DNA from: an uncultured Bacteroidales bacterium
GTDB taxonomy: Bacteria; Bacteroidota; Bacteroidia; Bacteroidales; Paludibacteraceae
Assembly (NCBI GenBank): GCA_902785605.1
Contig: CACZZL010000001.1
Span: 158,861-222,860 of the forward strand
Direction: 5' to 3'
Length of the DNA: 64,000 bases
A program made the position numbers and the translations under genes. Positions 17,633-25,671 of the stretch are shown here, one piece after another. The notes under the pieces are model-generated. The model saw nothing but the letters and a program-made list of their open reading frames with translations. It was not told where the DNA came from and did no database searches. Within the stretch, counting starts at the first letter, position 1. Every line of letters begins with the position of its first letter.

Positions 17633-17780
17633 AGCAGGTTCAGGAAGAGGGTGATGATGGAGGTGTTGATCAGGTCGGCGAACATAGCACCGATGATGGG
17701 TAGCTGGTGAAGAAAGCGAGCATGAACACATCGCGGAGCGTGGTATCAAACGACAGTTCTATGTGACACCATCCGTAGTT
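17633..17780 (-). pseudogene. Remnant of a membrane transporter C-terminus
   Basis: No intact gene lies in 17576-17788. On the minus strand the stretch reads THNYGWCHIELSFDTTLRDV, FMLAFFTS, then after a frameshift PIIGAMFADLINTSIITLFL, NLL and stop. Together these look like the last two helices of a polytopic membrane protein. The frame breaks near 17702, there is no start, and the fragment begins next to the stop of the barrel gene. The family could not be named. Confidence 0.55.
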
Positions 17781-17788
17781 ATGGGTTT

Positions 17789-19384
17789 TTAGAATCGATA
17801 TTGCATTCTGATGTTGACGGCATGCCGGTTGAGGGTGGCGGATGCACAAAGTGCATCGAACATATCATGCCATTCGACGCCGATGTTCAGGAAATGCCCT
17901 ATCTGTTTGTTCACACTCAGACAGCCGTAGACCGGTGTGCCGTACACTTCTCGAACCGGTGATTTTGGGGTGAAATAGATGACCTGCAGCCCGATCTTCC
18001 ATTGAGCCGGGAGATAGGCCGTCGGGGCACAGCGAACAGAGGCAAACACTTTGTTCTTGGCGATATAGAGCTTCGTCCCGCCCGTCAGCGTCAGCCACCT
18101 TGTTTTCCAGTACGCCGATGCGCCGATCTCGCCGTAGGTGTCTTCGTTTTCCACGATGTAGAGACTCGCTTCCGGTTGAACCGTCATCCGCTGCCGGCTG
18201 TAGGCATAGGAGAGCTTGATCTGGTTGATGTCCTTCTCGTCCAACTGCGCCATCGTCGTCGCCCACACCTCGTTCTGCAGGGTAGTGGGGTCGATGAACA
18301 GCGCTAAGTAGGCCGGGTTGAAGTACTTGCGGTAATAGCCCAACTGCAGCGTATGGCGGGGGTTGGGAACGAACGCGATCACGGCGTTGGTGTGATTGCG
18401 GACATCAAAAAACTTCTGCGTCACGGCCGAGTCGGCTATCTGGTAGTTGTAGAACATGACACGGTGTCCCACCGTGAACCGCCATTGAGGCAAGGCGTAG
18501 GTGAACTGCAGATAGATGTCGTGGTTGAACACCTGCCAGTTCCGGTCCGTGCCCTTCTGACGGGTCATGAGGTAGTCCCCTTCCACACCCGCCATCATCG
18601 TCAGCCCTTTGACGGGCAAGGGGGTGTTCAGTTCGAGCACGAACATGGGTAACTGGTTCGCGTAGAGCGGATCGGTCGCGTACTGATAACCGCCCAAGAC
18701 GAGCAGTTCCGTGCCTGCGTCGTTGAATGTATGGAAATAGCGCGCGCGACCCATGATCTTCTGCGAGTGCCCGTCGGGCATGACGAAGTATTGTTGGGTG
18801 AGATAACTCAGCAGTTTGTTCCGTTCATCGAATCGGTTGGTCATGTGCAGCGTCACATACTCCTTGTGTCCGTTCTGATAGCGGTACGAGGCGTTCGCAT
18901 AGAGGTCCGTACGCGCACTGCCGTACAGCACATTGACCGTCCCGCTGCTTTCCACGGATTGTCCGAACGCGCCTTGTCCTTCGACGAATCCGCTCACCGT
19001 GTCGGGCATGAACATGGTGATATCCAGCACATTACCTGTGCCGATCGTGCCTTTTGCCACACCGGTGTTGGTGCAGACCTGGATCTTGGCAATGTCCTTG
19101 GCTTTCATCTGGTTCAGGACCAAACGTGTGTCGCCGTTGACGGGCACGTTGTCGATGCGGAGGTTGTAGTCGTTGATCAGGTCCTCGTAGCCGCTGATGA
19201 GCAGGTCCGGCATCATCTGGAGCATATCCAACAGCGACTCTTCCCCCGTCAGTTCCATGCGCTGGGGGTAGATCAGGGTGCGGTCAGCCTTCACCTCAAT
19301 GATCGGCAAACTGTCGTTGGCGAACAGGGAGGCGGACCACAGCCCGCAGGCCACCAAAAGGATAAGAAGTCGATAGCGTTTCAT
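17789..19384 (-). CDS. TonB-receptor-like outer-membrane barrel protein
   Basis: A 531-residue outer-membrane protein. Signal peptide MKRYRLLILLVACGLWSASL is followed by a plug-like domain: LPIIEVKADRTLIYPQRMEL, TGEESLLDMLQMMPDLLISG and LRIDNVPVNGDTRLVLNQMK, with AKIQVCTNTGVAKGTIGTGN matching the TonB plug. The remainder is a barrel ending in MQYRF, a terminal Phe typical of BAM substrates. It is shorter than full receptors, close to the Bacteroidales plug-plus-short-barrel class. Start is the ATG after an AT-rich leader with a TACCTTTG promoter; upstream in-frame codons lie before the promoter. Confidence 0.85.
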   Translation of the reverse strand: MKRYRLLILLVACGLWSASLFANDSLPIIEVKADRTLIYPQRMELTGEESLLDMLQMMPDLLISGYEDLINDYNLRIDNVPVNGDTRLVLNQMKAKDIAKIQVCTNTGVAKGTIGTGNVLDITMFMPDTVSGFVEGQGAFGQSVESSGTVNVLYGSARTDLYANASYRYQNGHKEYVTLHMTNRFDERNKLLSYLTQQYFVMPDGHSQKIMGRARYFHTFNDAGTELLVLGGYQYATDPLYANQLPMFVLELNTPLPVKGLTMMAGVEGDYLMTRQKGTDRNWQVFNHDIYLQFTYALPQWRFTVGHRVMFYNYQIADSAVTQKFFDVRNHTNAVIAFVPNPRHTLQLGYYRKYFNPAYLALFIDPTTLQNEVWATTMAQLDEKDINQIKLSYAYSRQRMTVQPEASLYIVENEDTYGEIGASAYWKTRWLTLTGGTKLYIAKNKVFASVRCAPTAYLPAQWKIGLQVIYFTPKSPVREVYGTPVYGCLSVNKQIGHFLNIGVEWHDMFDALCASATLNRHAVNIRMQYRF

Positions 19385-19394
19385 TTTTCGCCTG

Positions 19395-19402
19395 CAAAGG
19401 TA
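19395..19402 (-). promoter_or_regulatory. Bacteroidota -7 element for the barrel gene
   Basis: Minus strand TACCTTTG lies 11 bp before the chosen ATG, implying a very short leader. A TTGC/TTTTG-rich stretch lies about 25 bp further upstream. Confidence 0.7.
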
Positions 19403-19428
19403 GTGATTTTTTTGCAAATATGCAAGAT

Positions 19429-20106
19429 TTATGTCCGTATTTTGCAAAAATCTTGTGAAAGATTTATTGGAGGAGCGGAATTTTCGGGTTCTTGGTAGTG
19501 CAAAAGGGCTGTTAAGGGATATGAACGGCGGGTATATAGAGGGCGAACGACAGGCTCAAAGGAGATGTTGTTTGCGCTGATGTCGTCTATGTTGATTTCG
19601 GGTTCTTGAGCGGCTTTTCGGGCAGCTTGGAGTTCACGATAGATGGCTACATAGGTATATTGGTAAAAACGGGAGTACCGTTTCATGCCCGGTTCGGGTT
19701 CGGCTCCGCCTCTGACCACACGGAAATAATGCGTAAAGAACCGCAAGCGCCATTCAAGGGCTTCGGGTGAGTAGTCGTGCTCGAGTGCATGGGCCTTGCG
19801 TTGTGCGAGTTTGATGAGTTCGCGGTTCTCTACACAGGCGTCAGACCAGTGTGTCGGGAAATGGTAGGTATAGAGTTGATAGAGGTTACCGCCACACCGC
19901 GGAACACGGCGGGCAATGATATGTTTGTTGTAACGCTGTCCTTCTTTGAAGGTATTCATCTTGCCACAATACATCTTGATAGCCGGAACGAATTCTAAGT
20001 AACGTACTCCGCGTCTGTGAGAGGCGGAGACTTCCGTTGGAGGCACGTATCGAGATACGATGCCATTCAAACGGGAAATAATGCGTGTTTTTAGATGTCG
20101 AGACAT
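19429..20106 (-). CDS. Hypothetical protein
   Basis: A 225-residue basic protein without signal peptide or membrane segment. It begins MSRHLKTRIISRLNGIVSRY and has a central aromatic region LRFFTHYFRVVRGGAEPEPG followed by MKRYSRFYQYTYVAIYRELQ. I recognise no family. Composition (Arg/Tyr-rich, no low complexity) suggests a folded cytoplasmic protein. It lies alone between a barrel gene and a RAYT, with its own promoter and a long leader carrying an inverted repeat, so it may be an accessory gene brought in with the mobile neighbourhood. Confidence 0.6.
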   Translation of the reverse strand: MSRHLKTRIISRLNGIVSRYVPPTEVSASHRRGVRYLEFVPAIKMYCGKMNTFKEGQRYNKHIIARRVPRCGGNLYQLYTYHFPTHWSDACVENRELIKLAQRKAHALEHDYSPEALEWRLRFFTHYFRVVRGGAEPEPGMKRYSRFYQYTYVAIYRELQAARKAAQEPEINIDDISANNISFEPVVRPLYTRRSYPLTALLHYQEPENSAPPINLSQDFCKIRT

Positions 20107-20179
20107 ACGTTGTAATGTGTTGTATATATGCTGTTTACAAGTTTATAAATTTTGCATGGTCTAGGAGAACAAGGTTCCG

Positions 20180-20238
20180 CCCTCATTCCTACTTGCAAAA
20201 TACTCTGATTTTGGTTGCAAAGAAGGAGTGAATGAGGG
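20180..20238. repeat. Long imperfect inverted repeat in the leader of the 225-aa gene
   Basis: Arms CCCTCATTC (20180-20188) and GAATGAGGG (20230-20238) pair perfectly, and inner TTGCAA words extend the stem imperfectly. It lies between the promoter at 20265 and the start at 20106, so it would be in the 5' leader. Confidence 0.6.
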
Positions 20239-20264
20239 ATGGAGAGATTTCCTAAATCCGCTGC

Positions 20265-20272
20265 AAAGGTAC
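20265..20272 (-). promoter_or_regulatory. Bacteroidota -7 element for the 225-aa gene
   Basis: Minus strand TACCTTTG followed by GCAGCGGATTT, a block repeated almost identically at 21795 and 40475. It leaves a leader of about 150 nt. Confidence 0.65.
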
Positions 20273-20324
20273 AAATAATTTTTGAGATACGCAAATCTTG
20301 GAGCGATTTTTTAGAAAAAAAAAT

Positions 20325-20359
20325 GTCCGGATAGCATCCGGACGGAATGAACAAAATAG
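20325..20359. repeat. REP-like element 1 (3' of the RAYT)
   Basis: A perfect hairpin GTCCGGAT-AGC-ATCCGGAC (20325-20343) is followed by GGAATGAACAAAATAG. The same arrangement of hairpin plus GnAATGrAC occurs at 62533 and 62569. It ends one base before the RAYT stop codon. It might also act as a transcription terminator for the RAYT. Confidence 0.75.
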
Positions 20360-20360
20360 A

Positions 20361-21344
20361 TTAAATGCGGCAGAGTTCCTCGGCGATTTGATTGAGGGCG
20401 ATACATTCAGCGCGGGAGATGCTACGTTTTTGAGGGTCGTAAGGCCAGGGAGAGAGGACGAGTAGTTGACCGGCATCAACGGCATCAAAAAGGAGAGAGG
20501 ATGGCTTGTAGTATTGTCCGAAGCCGTTGTCGGCGAGATAGATAACGGGGCGTTTCTGCTCCAGTAGGGAATGGAGGATATCCTGCTCATCGGGGCTGAT
20601 GAAAGGGGAAACCATGACGGTGTTTTCTTGTGCTGCAAGGATGCAACTCTCCTTATAGGAAAGGAGTCGTTGCGGCTCACCGTGTTGTGCCTCTTCCACC
20701 ATGGTGCGGCGCACATGTACGGGCATATACCGATGTTGGTATAGAAGTTTGGTGTTTCCTACCGCATCGTAGGTGCGCCCGTTAATGGCTACATTACGCT
20801 GGACATGAAAGAAGCCGGGATTGAGGCGCTTGGTCGCGAGGCGCTTAGGGTTGAGTTTGACATACTGCATCATGGCGTCGAGTTGTCCACGGCGGGACAT
20901 GGGACGAATGAACGGGATCTCGGTAAAGATAGGATGAAGAGTCGTTTTATTTTGTTCGTTTTCCCGAATGTCATTCGGGCTAATTGACAAAATAGGATAT
21001 TCGCGACCGACTTTCTTGGCAGCTTGCCAAAAACCTCTCACGACAGATTTTATACCATACGGCATTGTTTGCTGCACGTAAAGGATGAAATGTACATGAT
21101 CCGGCATGAGGCAATATTGCAGCAGGCGAATTTGCGGGCGATAATGAGGAATAGAGCCAATGATATAAACAATCTCCTTCCCTAATTCCGTACGTTCAAC
21201 ATAGGCTTTGGAAGGGTCGCTATCGGGTATAATGAGGTCTCCTAATAACGGTTCACGAGAGGGAATAGTGAGGGTGACATGATAGATGCCGATGCCTTTC
21301 CATGCCTCGCCGGGCTCTTGCCAATGCCATTGTTCGTGCTCCAT
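20361..21344 (-). CDS. REP-associated tyrosine transposase (Y1/IS200-like) with C-terminal DprA/LOG-like domain
   Basis: A 327-residue protein. The N-terminal half is a Y1 HUH transposase domain of the RAYT type: IYHVTLTIPSREPLLGDL, then LQYCLMPDHVHFILYVQQ with the HVH metal-binding pair, and QYVKLNPKRL. A tyrosine in or near AMMQYVKLNP is the likely nucleophile. The last ~110 residues (YKESCILAAQENTVMVSPFI, VIYLADNGFGQYYKPSS) look like a DprA/LOG-type Rossmann domain with no obvious transposition role. RAYTs are domesticated single-copy enzymes that mobilise REP hairpins. REP-like hairpins occur right after its stop, inside the gene, and at 62.5 kb. Confidence 0.87.
   Translation of the reverse strand: MEHEQWHWQEPGEAWKGIGIYHVTLTIPSREPLLGDLIIPDSDPSKAYVERTELGKEIVYIIGSIPHYRPQIRLLQYCLMPDHVHFILYVQQTMPYGIKSVVRGFWQAAKKVGREYPILSISPNDIRENEQNKTTLHPIFTEIPFIRPMSRRGQLDAMMQYVKLNPKRLATKRLNPGFFHVQRNVAINGRTYDAVGNTKLLYQHRYMPVHVRRTMVEEAQHGEPQRLLSYKESCILAAQENTVMVSPFISPDEQDILHSLLEQKRPVIYLADNGFGQYYKPSSLLFDAVDAGQLLVLSPWPYDPQKRSISRAECIALNQIAEELCRI
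20963..20996. repeat. REP-like hairpin inside the RAYT gene
   Basis: CCCGAAT-GTC-ATTCGGG (20963-20979) is followed by CTAATTGACAAAATAGG, similar to the 3' flank of element 1. On the left side ATTTTGTTCGTT is the inverse of AACGAACAAAAT, so the hairpin is flanked symmetrically. It is translated in frame as part of the linker SISPNDIRENEQNK. Confidence 0.55.
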
Positions 21345-21436
21345 GCGTTGTTAATTTGGCTACAAAATTAATATTATTTTTTGAATTATGCAAGATATAG
21401 ACCTAAAAATCGTTTAAGCCGGCATAAACGTGATGT

Positions 21437-21784
21437 TTATTCCACTACCTCATAATAACCTTTTTGACGACCTTTTAAGCGACGTACTATACCATGCTCA
21501 CGAAGGAAAGCTAACTCTCTTTCTATGGTACGTTTCCCTATTTTAGTTTTAGAAACAATATCGTCCACTTTCAAACCGCCATCCTTACCGCCAAATTGAC
21601 GGACTAAATCCACGATACAGCGCTGTTTTTCTGTAAGTTCCAAACCGCCATTCAAACCGCCATCTTTTAAAACATCCGTAGTAGTGTCCACCTCTATAAA
21701 ATCCTCACGGCAGAAGATGTCGATTAGGAAATAGGTGCGGAACTCATCGGTCTCGATTGCCGCAGCTGGAGAACCATTTTTCTC
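21437..21784 (-). pseudogene. Truncated AlbA_2/RecG-like ATP-binding protein (C-terminal winged helix)
   Basis: The frame reads EKNGSPAAAIETDEFRTYFL, IDIFCREDFIE, then DGGLNGGLELTEKQRCIVDL and KTKIGKRTIERELAFLREHG to stop. This matches the last ~115 residues of AlbA_2-domain (Schlafen-like, RecG-like) ATP-binding proteins: the NGSPxPxFETDExRTYF block and the GGLNGGL linker before a winged-helix domain. No start codon precedes the conserved block, the ~300-residue N-terminal part is missing, and a promoter sits directly upstream. A GTG at 21691 could start an 84-aa winged-helix protein. Confidence 0.7.
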
Positions 21785-21794
21785 AAATCCGCTG

Positions 21795-21802
21795 CAAAGG
21801 TA
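21795..21802 (-). promoter_or_regulatory. Bacteroidota -7 element before the truncated gene
   Basis: Minus strand TACCTTTGCAGCGGATTT; the -7 element is TACCTTTG. The block is shared with promoters at 20265 and 40475. Confidence 0.6.
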
Positions 21803-21864
21803 GTGAAAAATTCTGAAATATGCAAAAAAATCCTAAAATATTTGTGTATTCCAAAAATTTGTAG

Positions 21865-21872
21865 TACTTTTG
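21865..21872 (+). promoter_or_regulatory. Bacteroidota -7 element for the potABCD operon
   Basis: Plus strand TACTTTTG (TAnnTTTG) lies about 110 bp before the potA start, in an AT-rich divergent region facing the promoter at 21795. Confidence 0.65.
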
Positions 21873-21983
21873 TGCCCAAATTGCGTATTATGCGCTGACG
21901 TGTGCGGTGCGTGCGCGAAATATTAAGGCAGCAGATACGCGATACTATTGTGTAACCAAAACGTTTTTTTATGGTACGAAGAA

Positions 21984-23450
21984 ATGGCAAAATCGGAGTT
22001 TATTATTGAGGTCAACCATGTCTCAAAACAGTTTGAGGATGGTAAGTTTGCGTTGAATGACGTCAGCCTGCAAGTGAAGAAAGGCGAGTTCGTCACTATT
22101 CTTGGCCCGTCGGGCTGCGGTAAAACGACACTGCTGCGATGCATCGCAGGTTTTCAGGTGGCGAGTTCAGGAGAGATATTGCTGAAAGGTGAGGATGTGA
22201 CGAAGACTCCTCCTTACAAGCGTCCTGTCAATACCGTGTTTCAGAAATATGCATTGTTCCCGCACTTGAATGTATTCAACAACGTGGCATTTGGTCTGAA
22301 GTTGAAGAAAGAAGCGCCGGAGACGATCAAGAAGAAAGTGCGTCAAGCGCTGAAGATGGCGAACTTGACTGGATACGAAGAACGCAAAGTGGACACCTTG
22401 AGCGGTGGTCAGCAACAGCGTGTAGCGATTGCGCGAGCCATCGTGAATAAACCGGAGGTTTTGTTATTGGACGAGCCGTTGAGCGCATTGGATCTGAAGA
22501 TGCGTCACGACATGCAGATCGAGTTGAAGGAGTTGCATGAGAAGCTCGGTATCACGTTCATCTACGTCACGCACGATCAAGAGGAGGCGTTGACCCTGTC
22601 CGACCGTGTGGTGGTGATGAGCGAAGGAAAGATTCAACAGATAGGTACCCCAACCGATATTTACAACGAGCCGCAGAACTGTTTTGTGGCGGATTTCATT
22701 GGCGAGAGTAACATCTTGTCCGGTACGATGATTCGTGATAAACGGGTATCGTTCTGCGGACAGGAGTTCGACTGTATCGACACCGGCTTCGGCGAGAACA
22801 ACCCCGTCGATGTGGTCATTCGTCCGGAAGACATCTACGTTTGGCGCAAAGAGGACGAGAAACGCGGTAAAGTGGTCGCCAACGAAGAGGACGACGCCGA
22901 GGACCGCGTACCGAAGGGGAAATTTACCAAGTGGTACGGGACGGTGGAGAGTTGTATCTTCAAGGGCGTGCACTATGAGATGCGTGTGCTCACGCCGGAC
23001 AACTACGAGTTCCTGATTCAGGACTACCACGAGTACCTGCCGGGTACGGAGATCGGTATGCTCGTCAAACCGGAGGATATCCAGATCATGAAGAAAGAGC
23101 ACTATATCTACAACTATTTTGAAGGCGAAGTGCTCAAGAACGGCAAGGTGCGTTTCCTCGATGCCGAGTGGGAGGTGATGCCGCAACAGATAGAAGGCCT
23201 CGAAGCGGGCGAGCACGTGCAAGTGCTGGTGCCGTTCCGCTCGATCGATCTGCAGGACTACGAGGAAGAGGGTGTGCTCTCGGGCGAGGTGCATTTCATC
23301 CTGTTCAAGGGTAACCATTTCCACCTCACGATTCGCACGGACGAGGGGTATGACCTGTATGTGAACACGAACGATGTGTGGGACGACGGTGACCGCGTAG
23401 GTATCGTTATTCCGAAGAAAGAGATACTCGTCCGGAAAATGACGAATTGA
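21984..23450 (+). CDS. potA: Spermidine/putrescine ABC transporter ATPase
   Basis: A 488-residue ATPase energising polyamine uptake. Walker A is GPSGCGKTT, the signature is [20 protein letters not shown], Walker B is [14 protein letters not shown], and the H-loop is in [15 protein letters not shown]. After the ~240-residue ATPase domain the C-terminus is longer than in enterobacterial PotA and seems to hold two OB/TOBE-like segments, which is common in Bacteroidales. The start is ATG at 21984 ([17 protein letters not shown]), since upstream codons are not conserved-looking. potB follows 2 bp after its stop. Confidence 0.95.
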   Translation: MAKSEFIIEVNHVSKQFEDGKFALNDVSLQVKKGEFVTILGPSGCGKTTLLRCIAGFQVASSGEILLKGEDVTKTPPYKRPVNTVFQKYALFPHLNVFNNVAFGLKLKKEAPETIKKKVRQALKMANLTGYEERKVDTLSGGQQQRVAIARAIVNKPEVLLLDEPLSALDLKMRHDMQIELKELHEKLGITFIYVTHDQEEALTLSDRVVVMSEGKIQQIGTPTDIYNEPQNCFVADFIGESNILSGTMIRDKRVSFCGQEFDCIDTGFGENNPVDVVIRPEDIYVWRKEDEKRGKVVANEEDDAEDRVPKGKFTKWYGTVESCIFKGVHYEMRVLTPDNYEFLIQDYHEYLPGTEIGMLVKPEDIQIMKKEHYIYNYFEGEVLKNGKVRFLDAEWEVMPQQIEGLEAGEHVQVLVPFRSIDLQDYEEEGVLSGEVHFILFKGNHFHLTIRTDEGYDLYVNTNDVWDDGDRVGIVIPKKEILVRKMTN

Positions 23451-23452
23451 CA

Positions 23453-24250
23453 ATGAATAAGATTATACAAATAGCTTCTTCGCGTCGGACCTGGGCATGG
23501 CCGTACATCCTGTTCATGGGTCTGTTCGTGGTGCTGCCGCTCATCTTGGTGGGTGTGTACGCGCTGACGGACATAGACGGCAACTTCACGCTCCGTAACT
23601 TCGCGAAGTTCTTCACCCACAGTGAGGCCATTCAGACCTTTCTGTACTCGGTGATGATTGCGGTGTTCAACACCGTGATCTGCCTGCTCATCGGCTATCC
23701 GGCTGCGTATATCATGGCGCAGGAGGATTTCAAGACACCCAAAGTGATGGCGATGTTGTTCATTCTGCCGATGTGGATCAATTTCCTGCTGCGTACGGTG
23801 GCGACGGTCGAGCTGTTCAATATGTGCGGTCTGCCGTTAGGCGAAGGCGCGCTGCTGTTCGGTTTGTGCTACGACTACCTGCCGTTCATGATCTACCCGA
23901 TCTACAACACGCTGCAGAAAATGGATAACTCGCTTGTCGAGGCTGCGCAGGACCTGGGTGCGAACCGTTGGCAGAGTTTCTGGAAAGTGATCGTGCCGCT
24001 CAGTATGCCCGGTGTGTACAGCGGAATCGTGATGGTGTTCATGCCGACCGTATCGACGTTCGCGATTGCGGAACTGCTGACGCACAATAACATCAAGTTG
24101 TTCGGTAGCCTGATTCAGGACTATATCACGACGACCGACCTGCTCAACTACGGCGCCGTGCTGTCGCTCGTGCTGCTGATTATCATTGCATTGACTTCGT
24201 TCTTCGGTGATCACGACGACACCGGCGGAGAGAAAGGAGGGCTGGTATGA
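23453..24250 (+). CDS. potB: Spermidine/putrescine ABC transporter permease
   Basis: A 265-residue inner-membrane permease with about six helices. MNKIIQIASSRRTWAWPYIL leads into the first helix, and the EAA loop EAAQDLGANRWQSFWKVIVP that docks with PotA is clear near residue 163. It starts 2 bp after potA and shares ATGA with potC. The family imports polyamines together with PotC and the binding protein PotD. Confidence 0.95.
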   Translation: MNKIIQIASSRRTWAWPYILFMGLFVVLPLILVGVYALTDIDGNFTLRNFAKFFTHSEAIQTFLYSVMIAVFNTVICLLIGYPAAYIMAQEDFKTPKVMAMLFILPMWINFLLRTVATVELFNMCGLPLGEGALLFGLCYDYLPFMIYPIYNTLQKMDNSLVEAAQDLGANRWQSFWKVIVPLSMPGVYSGIVMVFMPTVSTFAIAELLTHNNIKLFGSLIQDYITTTDLLNYGAVLSLVLLIIIALTSFFGDHDDTGGEKGGLV

Positions 24251-25671
24251 GAGAAAAGGCTAATGGTTATAGGCTAATGGCTAAAGGTTATAGGCTAAAG
24301 GCTAAAGGTTATAGGCTAATGGTGGTGATGGTATTGTTACTTTCGCCGTTCGCCCTTCGCCTTTCGCCTTTATTTGCGCAGTCGAACCTGAACTACACCG
24401 TTCGGGTGGGGGCACAGGGAGAGGTGCAGGTGCTGCAGGATTTCCCGGAGAGCTACGCGGCGGAGAAAGTGAATATAAAACTAGGAAGCCTAGAAACCCT
24501 AGGAACCCTAGGAGACCTAGGAAACATAGACCATCTCGACTTCGTGTTTGCGAAGGAGGAACTGCCGTTAGAGGACCGTTTTGTCAGCGTCTATAGTTAC
24601 ACAGACGAGTCGGAGACGACCTGGACGGTGTGGCGCAGTACGAAAGAGCCGAAGAACACCAAGTTGCGTGTGCAGACGCGCAACGGGCGTAATGCGTTCG
24701 AGCACTACCTGCACGAGACGCTGGACGAGCACCGCAGTCACGGATGGATATGGTGGGTGTTTGCCGGTGTGGCATTGGCCTTGGCGCTGGTAGCGGTGTG
24801 CATGCAGATCATCCAACGGCGCAAAGAGAAGAGCCTGTCCAGCGTGGAGCAGGAGACACTGCGCCGCAAACGGATGGGTATGCGCAGACATTATATCTCG
24901 CAGGCGTACCTGTGGGTGCTGCTGCTGGTGCTGTACGCCCCGATCGCACTGATCGCGGTGTTCTCGTTCACCAACAGTAAGATCCTCGGTAACTGGACGG
25001 GATTCTCGTTGGACCTGTATGCGAACCTGTTCACCGGCAAGGCGGACGCGGGTCTGAACAGCGCCATCTGGTACACGGTGATCATTGCACTGGTTGCTGC
25101 GGTGTGCTCAACGATACTGGGCACCTTGGCCGCGATCGGTATCTATAACATGCGTGCCCGCAGTCGTAAGATGGTGAGCCTGCTGAACTCGGTGCCGATG
25201 ATCAACCCCGACATCATCACCGGTATATCGCTGTTCCTGCTGTTTGTGGCGCTGGGCATGAGTCAGGGTCTGGTGACGGTGTGCATTGCCCATATCGTGT
25301 TCTGTACGCCGTACGTGGTACTGAGCGTGCTGCCGCGTCTGAGCCGTATGAACCCCAACACGTACGAAGCGGCACTGGACTTGGGGGCGACCCCGGCACA
25401 GGCGCTGCGTATGGTGATGCTGCCTGAGCTCTGGCCGGGTATGCTGTCGGGATTCATCTTGGCCCTGACGCTGTCGGTTGATGACTTCGGCGTGACGTTC
25501 TTCACCAAAGGAAGCGGCGGTTTGGAGACGCTCAGTACGTTCATCTACTCCGATGCCCGCAAAGGCGGTCTGACCCCGGAGTTGCGACCGCTGTTCACGA
25601 TTATCTTATTAGTGATGTTGACTGTTTTGATCTATATCAATTTTCGAAATAAAAAACAAGAAGAAGAATGA
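24247..25671 (+). CDS. potC: Spermidine/putrescine ABC transporter permease with unusual ~210-aa N-terminal extension
   Basis: Residues from ~210 (MGMRRHYISQAYLWVLLLVL) to the end form a normal PotC permease, with EAA loop EAALDLGATPAQALRMVMLP. Ahead of it are ~209 extra residues: a repeat-encoded start (NGYRLMAKGYRLKAKGYRLM), a signal/TM segment VVMVLLLSPFALRLSPLFAQ, a small extracytoplasmic domain (LNYTVRVGAQGEVQVLQDFP), and a TM helix WIWWVFAGVALALALVAVCM. The extension is open, in frame and coupled to potB by ATGA. It may be a separate small membrane protein fused to PotC. Three micro-repeat clusters lie in it. Confidence 0.9.
   Translation: MREKANGYRLMAKGYRLKAKGYRLMVVMVLLLSPFALRLSPLFAQSNLNYTVRVGAQGEVQVLQDFPESYAAEKVNIKLGSLETLGTLGDLGNIDHLDFVFAKEELPLEDRFVSVYSYTDESETTWTVWRSTKEPKNTKLRVQTRNGRNAFEHYLHETLDEHRSHGWIWWVFAGVALALALVAVCMQIIQRRKEKSLSSVEQETLRRKRMGMRRHYISQAYLWVLLLVLYAPIALIAVFSFTNSKILGNWTGFSLDLYANLFTGKADAGLNSAIWYTVIIALVAAVCSTILGTLAAIGIYNMRARSRKMVSLLNSVPMINPDIITGISLFLLFVALGMSQGLVTVCIAHIVFCTPYVVLSVLPRLSRMNPNTYEAALDLGATPAQALRMVMLPELWPGMLSGFILALTLSVDDFGVTFFTKGSGGLETLSTFIYSDARKGGLTPELRPLFTIILLVMLTVLIYINFRNKKQEEE
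24253..24323 (+). repeat. Micro-repeat cluster (GGCTAATGGTTATA family) at the potC 5' end
   Basis: Words GGCTAATGG, TTATAGGCTAATGG and CTAAAGG alternate over 70 bp and encode ANGYRLMAKGYRLKAKGYRL. This is a hybrid of the GGCTAAAGG and GGTTATGGG families. Confidence 0.9.
24340..24373 (+). repeat. Micro-repeat cluster (CTTTCGCC family) forming a membrane segment of PotC
   Basis: CTTTCGCCGTTCGCCCTTCG then CCTTTCGCC encode LSPFALRLSP. This is the GGCGAAAGG family read from the opposite strand, as in the C69 signal peptide. Confidence 0.85.
24481..24526 (+). repeat. Micro-repeat cluster (CCTAGGAA family) inside the potC extension
   Basis: CTAGGAAGCCTAGAAACCCT, AGGAACCCTAGG, AGACCTAGG. It encodes LGSLETLGTLGDLGN. 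The same family forms the signal peptide of the TPR protein at 26922. Confidence 0.85.
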
